The notes under the pieces are model-generated. The model ran no database searches. It saw only the letters and a list, made by a program, of their open reading frames with translations, and had not been told where the DNA came from. Positions 1 through 9,285 of a DNA stretch of 37,945 nucleotides are shown piece after piece. The position numbers and the translations under genes are program-made. Source of the stretch: Methanococcus voltae (GTDB lineage: Archaea; AGJL01; Methanococci; Methanococcales; Methanococcaceae); contig NZ_JAGGMO010000010.1 of assembly GCF_017875395.1 (NCBI RefSeq), positions 1 to 37,945 of the forward strand. The letters are read 5' to 3'. Each line of letters opens with the position of its first letter. Within the stretch, counting starts at the first letter, position 1.

Positions 1-94
1 TATTCATCTCAATTGCATAATATGCTTATGAGATGGTACCTGTAACGTTTTTAGGTTCGTAACAATTATAGGGTTAGTGTATTTTTTTATTATA
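1..94. repeat. Left copy of window-bounding inverted repeat
   Basis: Positions 2-69 are identical to the reverse complement of 37877-37944. Similarity then fades through about position 94 (mismatches at 70, 71 and 77, then a one-base length difference in a T run). Inside the repeat, CATCTCA (5-11) pairs with TGAGATG (29-35) around a shorter GCATA/TATGC dyad, giving an imperfect hairpin. GTAAC occurs twice (42-46 and 60-64 region). Homology ends on the inner side but runs to the very edge outside, so the repeat probably continues beyond the window, as the end of an insertion sequence or other dispersed element would. No transposase is visible. Confidence 0.9.
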
Positions 95-189
95 TACTGT
101 AGAGTGAAGTGAAATTATAATAAAATAATGTAAAATTACAAATAAGATAGTTAATATACTAATATCTAGAAAAAATAAGTGGTGATTAT

Positions 190-456
190 ATGCCATATGA
201 TAAAAATGGAAAAAATATCGAAATTGGGAATTTTGCAAGATATATTAATACAGGTACGGAAGGTATTGTAAAAGATTTTAAAAACATAAATAATGAAGAA
301 TTGATCGTTTTAGATAATAATTTAGCATATAAACCTAATTTAATTGAAATTATTCAAAATATAACTCAAAAAAGTAATAATAAAAAAATAGAAATTAAAG
401 ATGACGAAATAAATTTGAGTAATTCAGAAGATATCGATTCTTGTGGTGCTGGTTAA
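190..456 (+). CDS. DUF2098-like small archaeal protein
   Basis: This 88-residue acidic protein resembles the DUF2098 family of small methanogen proteins of unknown function. The N-terminal half contains the characteristic core 'GNFARYINTGTEGIVKDF' followed by a 'LIVLDNNLAYKPNLIEII' strand-rich section. A low-complexity linker then leads to the C-terminus DSCGAG, which could be a cysteine-bearing tail. A GGTGAT site at 181-186 lies three bases before the ATG and fixes the start. The gene converges on the PLP enzyme at 475, with only 18 bases between the stops. No function is proposed. Confidence 0.75.
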   Translation: MPYDKNGKNIEIGNFARYINTGTEGIVKDFKNINNEELIVLDNNLAYKPNLIEIIQNITQKSNNKKIEIKDDEINLSNSEDIDSCGAG

Positions 457-474
457 TTTATACTATATAATTTT

Positions 475-1617
475 TTATTCACTATTTTTCTTATTAATTA
501 ATGAAACTAGAGCATTTAATATTGAATTTTTAATATAATTATCGGAAACCCTATCTGCATCCTTGGATGTAAAATCAAACCTTAATGTTTTACTTGCGTC
601 AGGCATTCCCATTGTGGTTATAGTTATTATTCTATAATTCTTTAATAAATCTAAAGCCACTTCATAACTCTCTTTTGGTTCCATATTTATCATAAAACCA
701 GTTGGTGTTTTTTCAAAAGATAAAAAATCATACTCATTTAATTCGTCAAATGTAAAATTAATTGCTCTTTGTTGTGCTTTTTTAATCCGTTCGAAGCTGA
801 AATTTTTTAAAGTATAGACCATTGCTGCTAAAATTGGTGCTTGAGCTTCTAAACCATACTTTAAGCCTTCAGAATATATCTCATCTATTAATTCTTTATT
901 ACCTGCCAATAAACCTGCCCTAGGTCCATTCATTAATTTATCCATGCTTGTAACTACCAGGTCAGCACCCATATTTAATGCAGTTTGTTGACCATTTAAC
1001 AAACGTATTCTTGCACCTGAAGCGTCGTCAAATAATACATTAACATTTTTAGAATGACAATATTCAATTAATTTTTTGGCATTTTCAAAATCTACAATTT
1101 TATGGTTCATTGTAGATCCAGTTATTATTAAAAATTTATTAGTGTCAATTAAAGACGTTATTTCATCAAAGTCGTCACTTTCATAATATTGGATACCCAA
1201 AATACTACAACTTTTAGGTACTGATGGATGAGATGGTTTTTCAGGTACGTAATGCAATACTTGAGTTATATTTTTACTTTTTAATGTTATAATAGTGGCT
1301 AAAAGTGCTGAAGAAGTTCTATTAAATCCAACTGCTTTTTCATATTTGCAATATTCTTCCAAAGATTCTAACTTATTTTTAAGGTCAGAATCTTCTGTAA
1401 AATCATTATGTAAATATAATAATCCATGCCGGTTCAATTTTTCAGTGAATATTGCAGGTCCAGTATAAGTTTCTAAAAAATCCAAATTTTTATCTTCTAT
1501 GTAAAATCCACCAGTTAGACCTGTTAAATCATATATATTATCTCGACCATGTTTTTTTAAATTATCTCTCAGAATTTCCCTTGTTTTTATGATCCTTTCA
1601 AATTCTAAATCCTTCAA
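475..1617 (-). CDS. PLP-dependent enzyme, MJ0158/UPF0425 family
   Basis: The 380-residue protein is a fold-type I pyridoxal-phosphate enzyme of the archaeal MJ0158 family, distantly related to bacterial selenocysteine synthase SelA. The segment VVTSMDKLMNGPRAG (about residues 223-237) carries the presumed Schiff-base lysine. An upstream 'LFDDASGAR' supplies the aspartate that would pair with the pyridine nitrogen. The M. jannaschii homologue binds PLP but was reported not to be the selenocysteine synthase, so the substrate is unknown. The start is TTG at 1617, chosen because GAGGGA sits a few bases upstream and no better ATG exists. Just upstream (about 1629-1660) is a short tandem repeat of an AAATATAGTATA type that probably contains the promoter. 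Confidence 0.85.
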   Translation of the reverse strand: MKDLEFERIIKTREILRDNLKKHGRDNIYDLTGLTGGFYIEDKNLDFLETYTGPAIFTEKLNRHGLLYLHNDFTEDSDLKNKLESLEEYCKYEKAVGFNRTSSALLATIITLKSKNITQVLHYVPEKPSHPSVPKSCSILGIQYYESDDFDEITSLIDTNKFLIITGSTMNHKIVDFENAKKLIEYCHSKNVNVLFDDASGARIRLLNGQQTALNMGADLVVTSMDKLMNGPRAGLLAGNKELIDEIYSEGLKYGLEAQAPILAAMVYTLKNFSFERIKKAQQRAINFTFDELNEYDFLSFEKTPTGFMINMEPKESYEVALDLLKNYRIITITTMGMPDASKTLRFDFTSKDADRVSDNYIKNSILNALVSLINKKNSE

Positions 1618-1799
1618 AATATCCCTCGAATAAAAATATAGTATAAAATATAGTATAAAAATGAATATAATAATTGTTGTATCAAATATATAATTATATG
1701 TTTAAGTATTTTACAGAATAAAATTTGAAAATTAATATATTAAAAATTATAGTAAATTAAAATAAAAAAATAAATAAGAAAATAAATATAAAAAGTAAA

Positions 1800-2879
1800 T
1801 TAAATATATTTCTTCAATTCTTCAGGTTTATGCAATTCGCCACCTATTTTACCAATTAATTCAACTTCGCAATTTGCATATTTCATAACTTCGCCTACAA
1901 CTTGTCCTAAATTCATTTCAGGAACTAATATTTTTGAAGCTTTTAAGTTTTTAATTAAATTGTCAGGGAATGGAAATACAGTTTTTAATCGTATATATCC
2001 TACATCTTTTCCTTCAGCCATTAAAGAATCCACAGTATATTTAACAGTCCTTGAAGGAGTTCCATAACATACAAATATAGTTTCTGCATCGATATTTTTT
2101 GATTCATACAATACAATATCATCTTTATTTTCTAGTATTTTATTGGATAATCTCCTCACTAATTTATCGTGTGTTTCAGCAGAAACGTCAGGATATCCTT
2201 TTTCATTATGAGTCAAACCAGTTACTGCAGTTTTATAACCTTCTCCAAAAACTGGCATAATTGGTACTAATTTGTCATTTTCATTATCTAAATCATTATT
2301 TGGAGTTAATCTATTGATTATTTCAATATCGTCATGTAAAACTACTTTTTCACGCATGTGCCCCAATATTTCATCAGCCATTACGAAAACAGGTGTTCGA
2401 TACTTTTCAGAATAATTAAATGCCAATATTGTAAAATCATACATTTCTTGTACGGAACTTGGCACTAAAACTATAGGTTGATAATCACCATGACTTCCCC
2501 ATTTTGTTTGCATTATATCTGCCTGGGATGCAGCAGTTGGTTGCCCTGTTGAAGGACCCCCACGTTGTACATTTACCAAAACGCAAGGCGTTTCAGTCAT
2601 AAAAGCATAACCTATATTTTCTTGCATTAGGCTAATGCCTGGTCCACTTGTAGCAGTCATGGATTTACTACCTGCCCAACTTGCACCAATTATGGAAGCC
2701 ATACTTGCTATTTCATCTTCCATTTGACAATAATAACCACCTAATTTAGGTAATTTTTTTGCCATTCCCTCTGCAATTTCTGTTGAAGGAGTTATTGGGT
2801 AACCGCCAAAAAACATACACCCTGCTTTTAAAGCTCCTTCTACACAAGCCATATTTCCTTGTATAAATTCAGTTTTCAT
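1800..2879 (-). CDS. korA: 2-oxoglutarate:ferredoxin oxidoreductase, alpha subunit (KorA)
   Basis: The protein belongs to the 2-oxoacid:ferredoxin oxidoreductase alpha family, which makes 2-oxoglutarate by reductive carboxylation of succinyl-CoA in the incomplete reductive TCA pathway of Methanococcus. It shows the family's N-terminal GYPITPSTEIAE motif, QMEDEIAS, the ATSGPGISLM loop and GPSTGQPT, and a C-terminal domain for complex assembly. The length (359 aa) is normal for KorA; VorB-type paralogues are the main alternative. The second of two adjacent ATGs is taken as the start because GGTGAT then has the same spacing as in neighbouring genes. None of the other subunits is adjacent, so the gene stands alone here. 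Confidence 0.85.
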   Translation of the reverse strand: MKTEFIQGNMACVEGALKAGCMFFGGYPITPSTEIAEGMAKKLPKLGGYYCQMEDEIASMASIIGASWAGSKSMTATSGPGISLMQENIGYAFMTETPCVLVNVQRGGPSTGQPTAASQADIMQTKWGSHGDYQPIVLVPSSVQEMYDFTILAFNYSEKYRTPVFVMADEILGHMREKVVLHDDIEIINRLTPNNDLDNENDKLVPIMPVFGEGYKTAVTGLTHNEKGYPDVSAETHDKLVRRLSNKILENKDDIVLYESKNIDAETIFVCYGTPSRTVKYTVDSLMAEGKDVGYIRLKTVFPFPDNLIKNLKASKILVPEMNLGQVVGEVMKYANCEVELIGKIGGELHKPEELKKYI

Positions 2880-3063
2880 CATATCACCAATATCTTAATA
2901 GTGAAAAAATAAATTTAAATTTTATATTATGTGAGTATTATAAGTTATATCAATATATTATATATTATTAATCTTGATATTTTAATCTTCAAGTAAATTA
3001 TCCATATAAATTAATAAAAAAATATACTTGTAAAAAATATAAATTAATAAAAAATCGATTATT

Positions 3064-4071
3064 TTAATTAATATACTGTTCAAAACTTTCAAGTTGGTCA
3101 TAAGTGCCAAAAACATATATTTGATCTTCCAAATGCAATATAGTATCTTTGGATGGATTAACACTCAAAGACCCATTTTTTGATTTAATACCAATTACTG
3201 AAACATTGTAATTAATATGGCTTAATAATTCAAAGATTGACATTCCTTCGTATTTCTGTGAAATATTATATTTTCTAAGGTCTATATCTTCATTGTATTC
3301 ATAATTAGCTATAGACATAAATGTGGAAAAAAAATCCAAAACATCTGGTTTTATAGCCAATTCTGCTAAACGCATACCGCCTATCATATATGGCGAAACA
3401 ACCTTATCCGCACCTGCAATTAGTAACTTATCCATTGAAACTGTTTCTTCAGCCTTAGAAACTACATGTATATTAGGATTTAACCTTTTTGCAGATAATG
3501 TAACAAATACATTATCAGAATCTTTAGGCATTGTTGAAATTAAGGTCTTTGCATTTTTAATATTTGCTTCAATTAAACATTCATCTAATGTGGCATCCCC
3601 ACAAATATAGTTAAAATCAGGGTTTTTTTCAAACTCAGAAACTAAGTTTTCTTCACTTAAGTCCAAAACCACAAAATCAGTACCCCTTTTAGCCAATCTA
3701 TTCGCAACCACTTTTCCAATTCTACCATAACCACACAATATATAATGTTCATTCATATTTTTTATTCTGTTTTTCATAATTCTCATCCTGTTTGCTTTTC
3801 TAAAATAACCTTCTACAAATAATTGTAAAGTACTCCCAAATGTAAAAACTCCAACGCTCGTACCAGTTAAGGCCAATAATATCGCAGTTAATTTTCCGAA
3901 GTCGTTGGTAGGGTGAATTTCACCATAACCTATTGTAAACATTGTTATTATTGTTAGGTAGAATGAGTCGAACAATGTAAGATTTTCAAAATACGAAAAG
4001 GAGATTGAAAAAAACACAATAATACAAAACATTACTAAAAGACCTATTTCTATCTTCCTTATAGGTTCCAT
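3064..4071 (-). CDS. Two-helix RCK potassium channel (MthK-like)
   Basis: The 335-residue protein has the MthK layout: TM1 (about residues 8-28), a pore helix and selectivity filter TIGYGE (46-51), TM2 (about 60-86), then a cytosolic RCK/TrkA-N domain. The domain opens with the Rossmann motif GYGRIGKV (114-121) and ends with a TrkA-C-like region. MthK-type channels pass K+ and are gated by Ca2+ or other ligands bound to an RCK ring. The filter ends in Glu where TVGYGD is common. Several methionines (98, 99-106 region) lie just before the RCK domain, where MthK uses an internal start to make free RCK subunits. Start fixed by GTGAT upstream of the ATG. Monocistronic as far as can be seen. Confidence 0.9.
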   Translation of the reverse strand: MEPIRKIEIGLLVMFCIIVFFSISFSYFENLTLFDSFYLTIITMFTIGYGEIHPTNDFGKLTAILLALTGTSVGVFTFGSTLQLFVEGYFRKANRMRIMKNRIKNMNEHYILCGYGRIGKVVANRLAKRGTDFVVLDLSEENLVSEFEKNPDFNYICGDATLDECLIEANIKNAKTLISTMPKDSDNVFVTLSAKRLNPNIHVVSKAEETVSMDKLLIAGADKVVSPYMIGGMRLAELAIKPDVLDFFSTFMSIANYEYNEDIDLRKYNISQKYEGMSIFELLSHINYNVSVIGIKSKNGSLSVNPSKDTILHLEDQIYVFGTYDQLESFEQYIN

Positions 4072-4332
4072 GACATCACTTCTTTGAATTGATTATTTGT
4101 GATATTTCAACATAAATTACATAAATACTAAAAGATGATTTATCATTTTGCTTTTTAAATATATTATAATATTTAAATAGTATAATATTAAAAATATATT
4201 CGATTATAATCATATAAATATTTCAACTCTATAATATATAATAAAATAACATTTGATAATTATAAAAACTATAATAGTATATAATTATTTAACAATAGTA
4301 AAGTTAATTTTAATAAAAATGGTTGTGATGTT

Positions 4333-5892
4333 ATGGAAATCGGATTATTGAGTGTTAAAAATACATTGCCTTTTTTTGAGAATTTTGGAAATTTACCCAC
4401 TAAATTAATATCTGAATCCAATATGAAAGATATTAGCGATTTAGACTTGTTTATAATACCGGGAGGTAGTTTAATAGAGTGTAATAATTTATTAAACAAT
4501 GATGAGTTTAAAAATACATTATCTAAGTTTAATGGTTATATATTAGGAATATGTAGCGGATTTCAATTATTATCCAATACTATCGACATAGGTAGAAAAA
4601 GCCAAACCCCTATTTTAAAAAAAGGATTAGAATTGTTGGATGTGGATATATCTCCTTTAATATGTACGGATCGAGTTAAATTTAAAATAGATAATAATAC
4701 GATATTTAATAATAAAAAAACAAACGATAATTCTGAAAAAAAATTACAAAATTATAACAATATGGCATATGATGGATTTCATTGTCATACATATGGCCAT
4801 ATTACTATCGAAAACTCAAAAGTATTTACAAAATCATTTGTTAATAAATTAGATTATAAAATGCTTGAAAAATCTAATGAGTTAATTTCTGGAGCATTTG
4901 ATGGTAAAATATATGGTACTATGATACATGATTTTTTAGATAACGAAAATATAAAAAATTCATTTTTAAATAATTTTAAAGTTAAGGAAGATGAATTAGA
5001 AGAAATAACAATTAAAAATCAAAATTTAAAATCAAAATTTAAAAAATATAGATATGATGAAAATATAAACATAGCACATAAACAAAAAAATATAGATACC
5101 TCGAAAAAAGGGATAATATTATTAGGTACGGGCTCCGAAAGTGGAAAAACATTTATAACAACTAGTATTGCTGGTAAATTATCTAAAAAAGGATATAAAG
5201 TATTTTCTGCCAAAATAGGTCCAGATGTAAGAGATATAGTGCCGTCATTATATATTACAAATGAACCTATGACAAAATATAGTAGCATTAAAATATATGA
5301 TAGAGGCTGGTCAACGATTGAAGAGTTTAAAAAATACATAGAATCCTCAGATTATGATTATTATATAATTGAAGGTGTGATGGGTGCATTTACTGGTTGT
5401 TTAAATAAAGCAGGATATAGTAGTGCAGAAATAGCCAAATTATTAAATATACCCACATATGTCGTTTCTTCATGTAGTAAAAGCGGTATAGAAGGTTCAT
5501 ATATTGAATCGTTGATGTATTATACTTTATTAAATAAAATAGGCGTTGATGTAAAAGGAATTATTTTAAATAAAATATATAATGATAGAATAGTCGAAAA
5601 AGTTAAGAATATAAGTAATAAATCAGATATTCAAATAATACCTATTAAGAAAGCAAAACAAAATATAAACATAAAAAACAGGGGCTTAATACCTGAAGTA
5701 GAAATAGATTATGATCTGTTCTGTAATTTAGCCCTTGATTTAGATATAGATATTGAATTACTAGATATGAATATTAATAACGAAAATAATATAAGTATTG
5801 AAGATATTAAAGGATATTTTGAAAATCCTGAAGATACGTCATATATGGAAGAAAAGTTATTAGATTTAGTCTTAAAATTGAAAAAATTATAA
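4333..5892 (+). CDS. CobB/CobQ-like protein with reversed domain order
   Basis: This 519-residue protein joins two domains typical of the cobyrinate amidase family, in the opposite order to CobQ/CbiA. Residues 1-215 form a class I glutamine-amidotransferase-like domain with IIPGG (41-45), the nucleophile elbow GICSGFQLL (Cys74) and a C-terminal GTMIHDF (His199). A charged linker leads to residues 258-445, a dethiobiotin-synthetase-like P-loop ATPase with GTGSESGKT (265-273) and IIEGVMGAFTG (345-355). Key residues of both domains are present, so an ATP- and glutamine-dependent amidation is plausible, but the substrate is unknown. A corrinoid or Ni-tetrapyrrole (F430-type) precursor is only an analogy. 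Start set by GTGATG upstream of the ATG. Confidence 0.75.
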   Translation: MEIGLLSVKNTLPFFENFGNLPTKLISESNMKDISDLDLFIIPGGSLIECNNLLNNDEFKNTLSKFNGYILGICSGFQLLSNTIDIGRKSQTPILKKGLELLDVDISPLICTDRVKFKIDNNTIFNNKKTNDNSEKKLQNYNNMAYDGFHCHTYGHITIENSKVFTKSFVNKLDYKMLEKSNELISGAFDGKIYGTMIHDFLDNENIKNSFLNNFKVKEDELEEITIKNQNLKSKFKKYRYDENINIAHKQKNIDTSKKGIILLGTGSESGKTFITTSIAGKLSKKGYKVFSAKIGPDVRDIVPSLYITNEPMTKYSSIKIYDRGWSTIEEFKKYIESSDYDYYIIEGVMGAFTGCLNKAGYSSAEIAKLLNIPTYVVSSCSKSGIEGSYIESLMYYTLLNKIGVDVKGIILNKIYNDRIVEKVKNISNKSDIQIIPIKKAKQNINIKNRGLIPEVEIDYDLFCNLALDLDIDIELLDMNINNENNISIEDIKGYFENPEDTSYMEEKLLDLVLKLKKL

Positions 5893-6078
5893 ATGTGAAT
5901 AAAATAATTAATACAATATATATTAGTATCACATATAACTCGAAAACTCAAAAATCAAATTATAATATAATTGTTATTGTATTATAGATTTAATAATTAT
6001 AAATTTTATTTTTTTTTAATAATTAATATATTGTTATATTATGTTTGTAAATACATAGTTATAAATGTGAATAAAATA
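5887..6078. repeat. 20-bp direct repeat pair upstream of mcm
   Basis: The 20-mer beginning TTATAAATGTGAATAA occurs at 5887-5906 and again, unchanged, at 6059-6078. The first copy overlaps the stop of the preceding gene and the second lies about 80 bp before the mcm start. Both contain the reverse complement of TATTCACATT (5892-5901 and 6064-6073), a motif that also occurs twice upstream of the orc-like gene. Confidence 0.85.
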
Positions 6079-6157
6079 TTAGATTTATTTTAGATGATAT
6101 ATAATTTTAAATTATTATTACGTTGGTTACTATATAAAATAAATTACTGGTGAATTA

Positions 6158-8203
6158 ATGAATTCAGAAATACTATCAAAAGAAATAGAGTCTTTAAAAA
6201 ATAATAAAAGCAATTTGAAAGATTATTTTAGATATAAATATAGTAATGATATAATTTATGATAAAAATAATGTTTTGATTGATTTAGAAGACTTGCAGAA
6301 AAACGGTTTTTTTAAAGAAATAGATTTAATGGAAAATAACCCTAAAGAAGTATTAAATGTTATTCGTGACGCCTATCTAGACGCATATGAATCATTAAAG
6401 ACTGTTAGAAAAGATATTAATATTGTACCATATCATGTACCAGAATCCATTAATAAAAATAATAAAAACAAACCAGTTACTATTGAAGATATTAAAAGCA
6501 ATAAATTAGGGAAATTGGTTGAATTTGAAGGTGTAATAACCGTATCTACAAAAATAAAATCAGCTTTGAAAAAAGCGAAATTTATATGCCCTAAATGTGG
6601 CAATATAATAAATACTAGTATTGAAAATCCATTTGAAGGATATATAGAACCAATGTGTAGTAATAAGAATTGTGGAGAATTAATGAATTTAAATGAGGAA
6701 AATTCAGAATATATTGATTATCAGGAATTAAAAATTCAACAACCTTTAGATTTAATGGAAGACCCTGAAGAACCACCTAAATATATAACAGTTTTATTGG
6801 AAAATTCACCAGGTATTTATTGCGGCAGGGTAAAAATAACAGGAATTCCAGTTAAATCTCAAAAGAATAAAAAGATACCAATATATGACATAATTGTAAA
6901 AGGATTGAATTGCGAAATTATAGATAATAAGTTAGAAGCGATTCTCACGGAAGAAGACATCGAAAAAATTGAAAGAGTTAGTAAAAACAAAGATGTAATT
7001 AATATATTATCTGAAAGGCTAATTCCAGAAATTAAAGGATACTCCACAATTAAAAAAGCTATATTATTACAGCAAATAAAGGGCGTAAAAAAAGGAAGTA
7101 AAAGAGCCGATAGTCATGTTTTGTTAATAACAGATCCAGGTATTGGTAAATCAGTTATGTTAAGGAAAATAGCGGAAATACCTGGTAACGTATATGGTTC
7201 AGCCACTACCGCTTCAGGTGTTGGTTTAACTGCTGCAGTGGTGCGAGAAAAAACAGAAATAGGCGACGATACATGGGTTATAAAACCTGGTCTTTTAGTT
7301 AAAGCAAATAAAGGCACTGCATGTATTGATGAGTTAACGGTGAATAGGGACTTGCAAAGTTATGTTTTGGAAGCCATGGAAAGCCAAACAATACATATAA
7401 ACAAAGGTGGGATAAATACAAAACTATCATCAGAATGTAGTATTCTAGCCGCTTGTAACCCTAAATGGGGTAGATTTGATAATAATGAAGCGGTTTCTGA
7501 ACAGATTAATATTCCTGCACCTATGTTAAGTAGATTTGATCTAATATTCCCATTAAAGGATGAACCAGACCGTGCAAGAGATAAGGAAATTGGAAAACAT
7601 ATTATAAATATACATAAAGCATTTTTAGATAAAAATATAAAACAAAATATGAAATTAGATAATATAATAATTGATGATGTATTAATTGATAATGATTTTA
7701 TAATAAAATATATTATATATGCGAGACAGAAAAAACCAATAATTTCAGAAGATGCGGAAAATATCCTTGTAGAATATTATACTAATATGAGAAAAAGCTC
7801 TGTTCAAATTACTGCAAGGCAATTGGAAGCTACAATTAGAATTGCAGAAGCCCATGCTAAAGCAAGACTCCATGACGAAGTTGAAGAGCTAGATGCAATA
7901 GAAGCCATTAATATAATTACAGAATCCTTAAAAGAGATAGCTTACGATCCAGAAACTAATTCATTTGATATAGGTAAGGTAACTGGAGTATCTAAAAAAG
8001 ATGTAAATTATATGAAATCGGTATATAATATAATAAAAAATCTTTCAAATGAATTAGATGCAGAATTAGTAATTTATGAAGATATTGTAGAAAGGGCAAA
8101 TAAAGAAAATATTGATGAAAATCAAGTTAAAATAGCTTTGAAAAAATTAAAGCAAGTCGGTGACATATACGAGCCGAAAAACAGAAAGTATAGAATTATG
8201 TAA
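6158..8203 (+). CDS. mcm: MCM replicative helicase
   Basis: A full-length minichromosome maintenance helicase (681 aa), the ATP-driven hexameric DNA unwinding motor of archaeal replication. The N-terminal domain carries a zinc site (Cys144, Cys147, Cys167, Cys172). The AAA+ domain has Walker A TDPGIGKS (325-332 region), Walker B ACIDEL (388-393), sensor 1 in AACNPKWGRFD, arginine finger LSRFD (457-461) and sensor 2 region TARQLEATIRIAEAHAK. A C-terminal winged helix follows (about 605-680). The usual first Gly of Walker A is Thr and the residues after Walker B differ from the common DEIDKM, but all catalytic residues remain. Methanococcus species are known to hold several MCM paralogues, and which one is the main helicase cannot be told here. 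Start set by GGTGAATTA before the ATG. Confidence 0.95.
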   Translation: MNSEILSKEIESLKNNKSNLKDYFRYKYSNDIIYDKNNVLIDLEDLQKNGFFKEIDLMENNPKEVLNVIRDAYLDAYESLKTVRKDINIVPYHVPESINKNNKNKPVTIEDIKSNKLGKLVEFEGVITVSTKIKSALKKAKFICPKCGNIINTSIENPFEGYIEPMCSNKNCGELMNLNEENSEYIDYQELKIQQPLDLMEDPEEPPKYITVLLENSPGIYCGRVKITGIPVKSQKNKKIPIYDIIVKGLNCEIIDNKLEAILTEEDIEKIERVSKNKDVINILSERLIPEIKGYSTIKKAILLQQIKGVKKGSKRADSHVLLITDPGIGKSVMLRKIAEIPGNVYGSATTASGVGLTAAVVREKTEIGDDTWVIKPGLLVKANKGTACIDELTVNRDLQSYVLEAMESQTIHINKGGINTKLSSECSILAACNPKWGRFDNNEAVSEQINIPAPMLSRFDLIFPLKDEPDRARDKEIGKHIINIHKAFLDKNIKQNMKLDNIIIDDVLIDNDFIIKYIIYARQKKPIISEDAENILVEYYTNMRKSSVQITARQLEATIRIAEAHAKARLHDEVEELDAIEAINIITESLKEIAYDPETNSFDIGKVTGVSKKDVNYMKSVYNIIKNLSNELDAELVIYEDIVERANKENIDENQVKIALKKLKQVGDIYEPKNRKYRIM

Positions 8204-8247
8204 TAAAATATGATTTTCATATTATTAAAATATAAAATGGGGTTAGT

Positions 8248-9285
8248 ATGAAACTAATAAAAAATTATCCTAAAACGTATGACAATGGTAATTTATGGAT
8301 TCAGCCTGTGAATCATTCAACAATTTTATCATATGATAATTGTTTTGAATTTCATTACGTAAATAAAACCCCGATAATTAGAATATTAGGTAGCCCTTCA
8401 GTATCTAAAATGATACGTAATATACTAAATTCAATTTCTAATAAATTCGCATATGGAAAAAAAGACGTAAATCATATGGAAAATATATTTAGATATATAA
8501 ATAAAGAGTATAAAACAAACAGAAATTATAATAAAGCCAAAATAGGATGGTATAGGGTAATAGGGGATATTTTTGAGGATTTAACTAATAATAAATTTGA
8601 AAAGGTAATTTTCAAATTAAATACATTACTTAAGAGTATAAAACCATTGATTGTAATTGATACGAATAATACATATGCTTGGAATCATAACCACTCATTT
8701 AAAAGATTTGTAAAATGGTTAAATGAAGATTTTTCAATAATAATAAGAACCCCATTTAAAAATATAAAAAATATTCAGAATAATTTTCCAAATTCAAAAA
8801 TAAACAATTGTGCTGCAGTTATAAATTATGCAAAAAATTCAGGTATCTTAATAAAAAATTGTAAAGTGGCAGAACGTATATTAAATATAGCCCAGGGCGA
8901 CATAACTGCAATAGATATTATATTAAAAAACAGTAAGCGAGAATTAAAAACATTAAGGGATTTAAAAATACCTTGGAAGAAAATAGCTTACCAAACTGCT
9001 CCAGATAGGCTAAAAGAAATATATATTAAATGTAATAAACTAAAAAAGTTTAAAATACAAGATATATTACAGATAACGCCAGAATATACCAAATCTACAT
9101 TATATAAATACTTGAGTGAATTATGTGATTTGGGTATTTTAACAAAAAACAAAAATAAACAAAGTATAATATACAAAATAATAGTCAATAAATTATTATT
9201 TAATAAAAAAAGTAATTATACAAACTATATTGGATTGTATAATGAAATATATTTAAGAAAAACTATATTTACCAATAAAATATGA
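8248..9285 (+). CDS. Orc1/Cdc6-like AAA+ protein with degenerate ATPase motifs
   Basis: I do not recognise a named family, but the layout matches an Orc/Cdc6-type AAA+ protein. At the Walker A position there is ILGSPSVSKM (46-55), aligning with GxxGxGKS but lacking the glycines and the Ser/Thr. At Walker B there is LIVIDTNN (134-141), where the catalytic Glu is Thr. 'SIIIRTPFKN' resembles the sensor 1 strand, and 'AERILNIAQGDITAIDIIL' (208-226) looks like the sensor 2/lid helix. Residues 267-311 form a winged helix ('STLYKYLSELCDLGILTK'). It starts 44 bp after mcm on the same strand, GGGGTTAGT precedes its ATG, and it is Asn/Lys/Ile-rich. A catalytically dead Orc paralogue that binds DNA or partners with MCM or the Orc protein is my inference. 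Confidence 0.55.
   Translation: MKLIKNYPKTYDNGNLWIQPVNHSTILSYDNCFEFHYVNKTPIIRILGSPSVSKMIRNILNSISNKFAYGKKDVNHMENIFRYINKEYKTNRNYNKAKIGWYRVIGDIFEDLTNNKFEKVIFKLNTLLKSIKPLIVIDTNNTYAWNHNHSFKRFVKWLNEDFSIIIRTPFKNIKNIQNNFPNSKINNCAAVINYAKNSGILIKNCKVAERILNIAQGDITAIDIILKNSKRELKTLRDLKIPWKKIAYQTAPDRLKEIYIKCNKLKKFKIQDILQITPEYTKSTLYKYLSELCDLGILTKNKNKQSIIYKIIVNKLLFNKKSNYTNYIGLYNEIYLRKTIFTNKI

Noticed and set aside
2982-3164. 60-residue open frame on the minus strand beside the channel gene
   Set aside because: It overlaps the 3' end of the channel in another frame and is low-complexity AT-rich translation.
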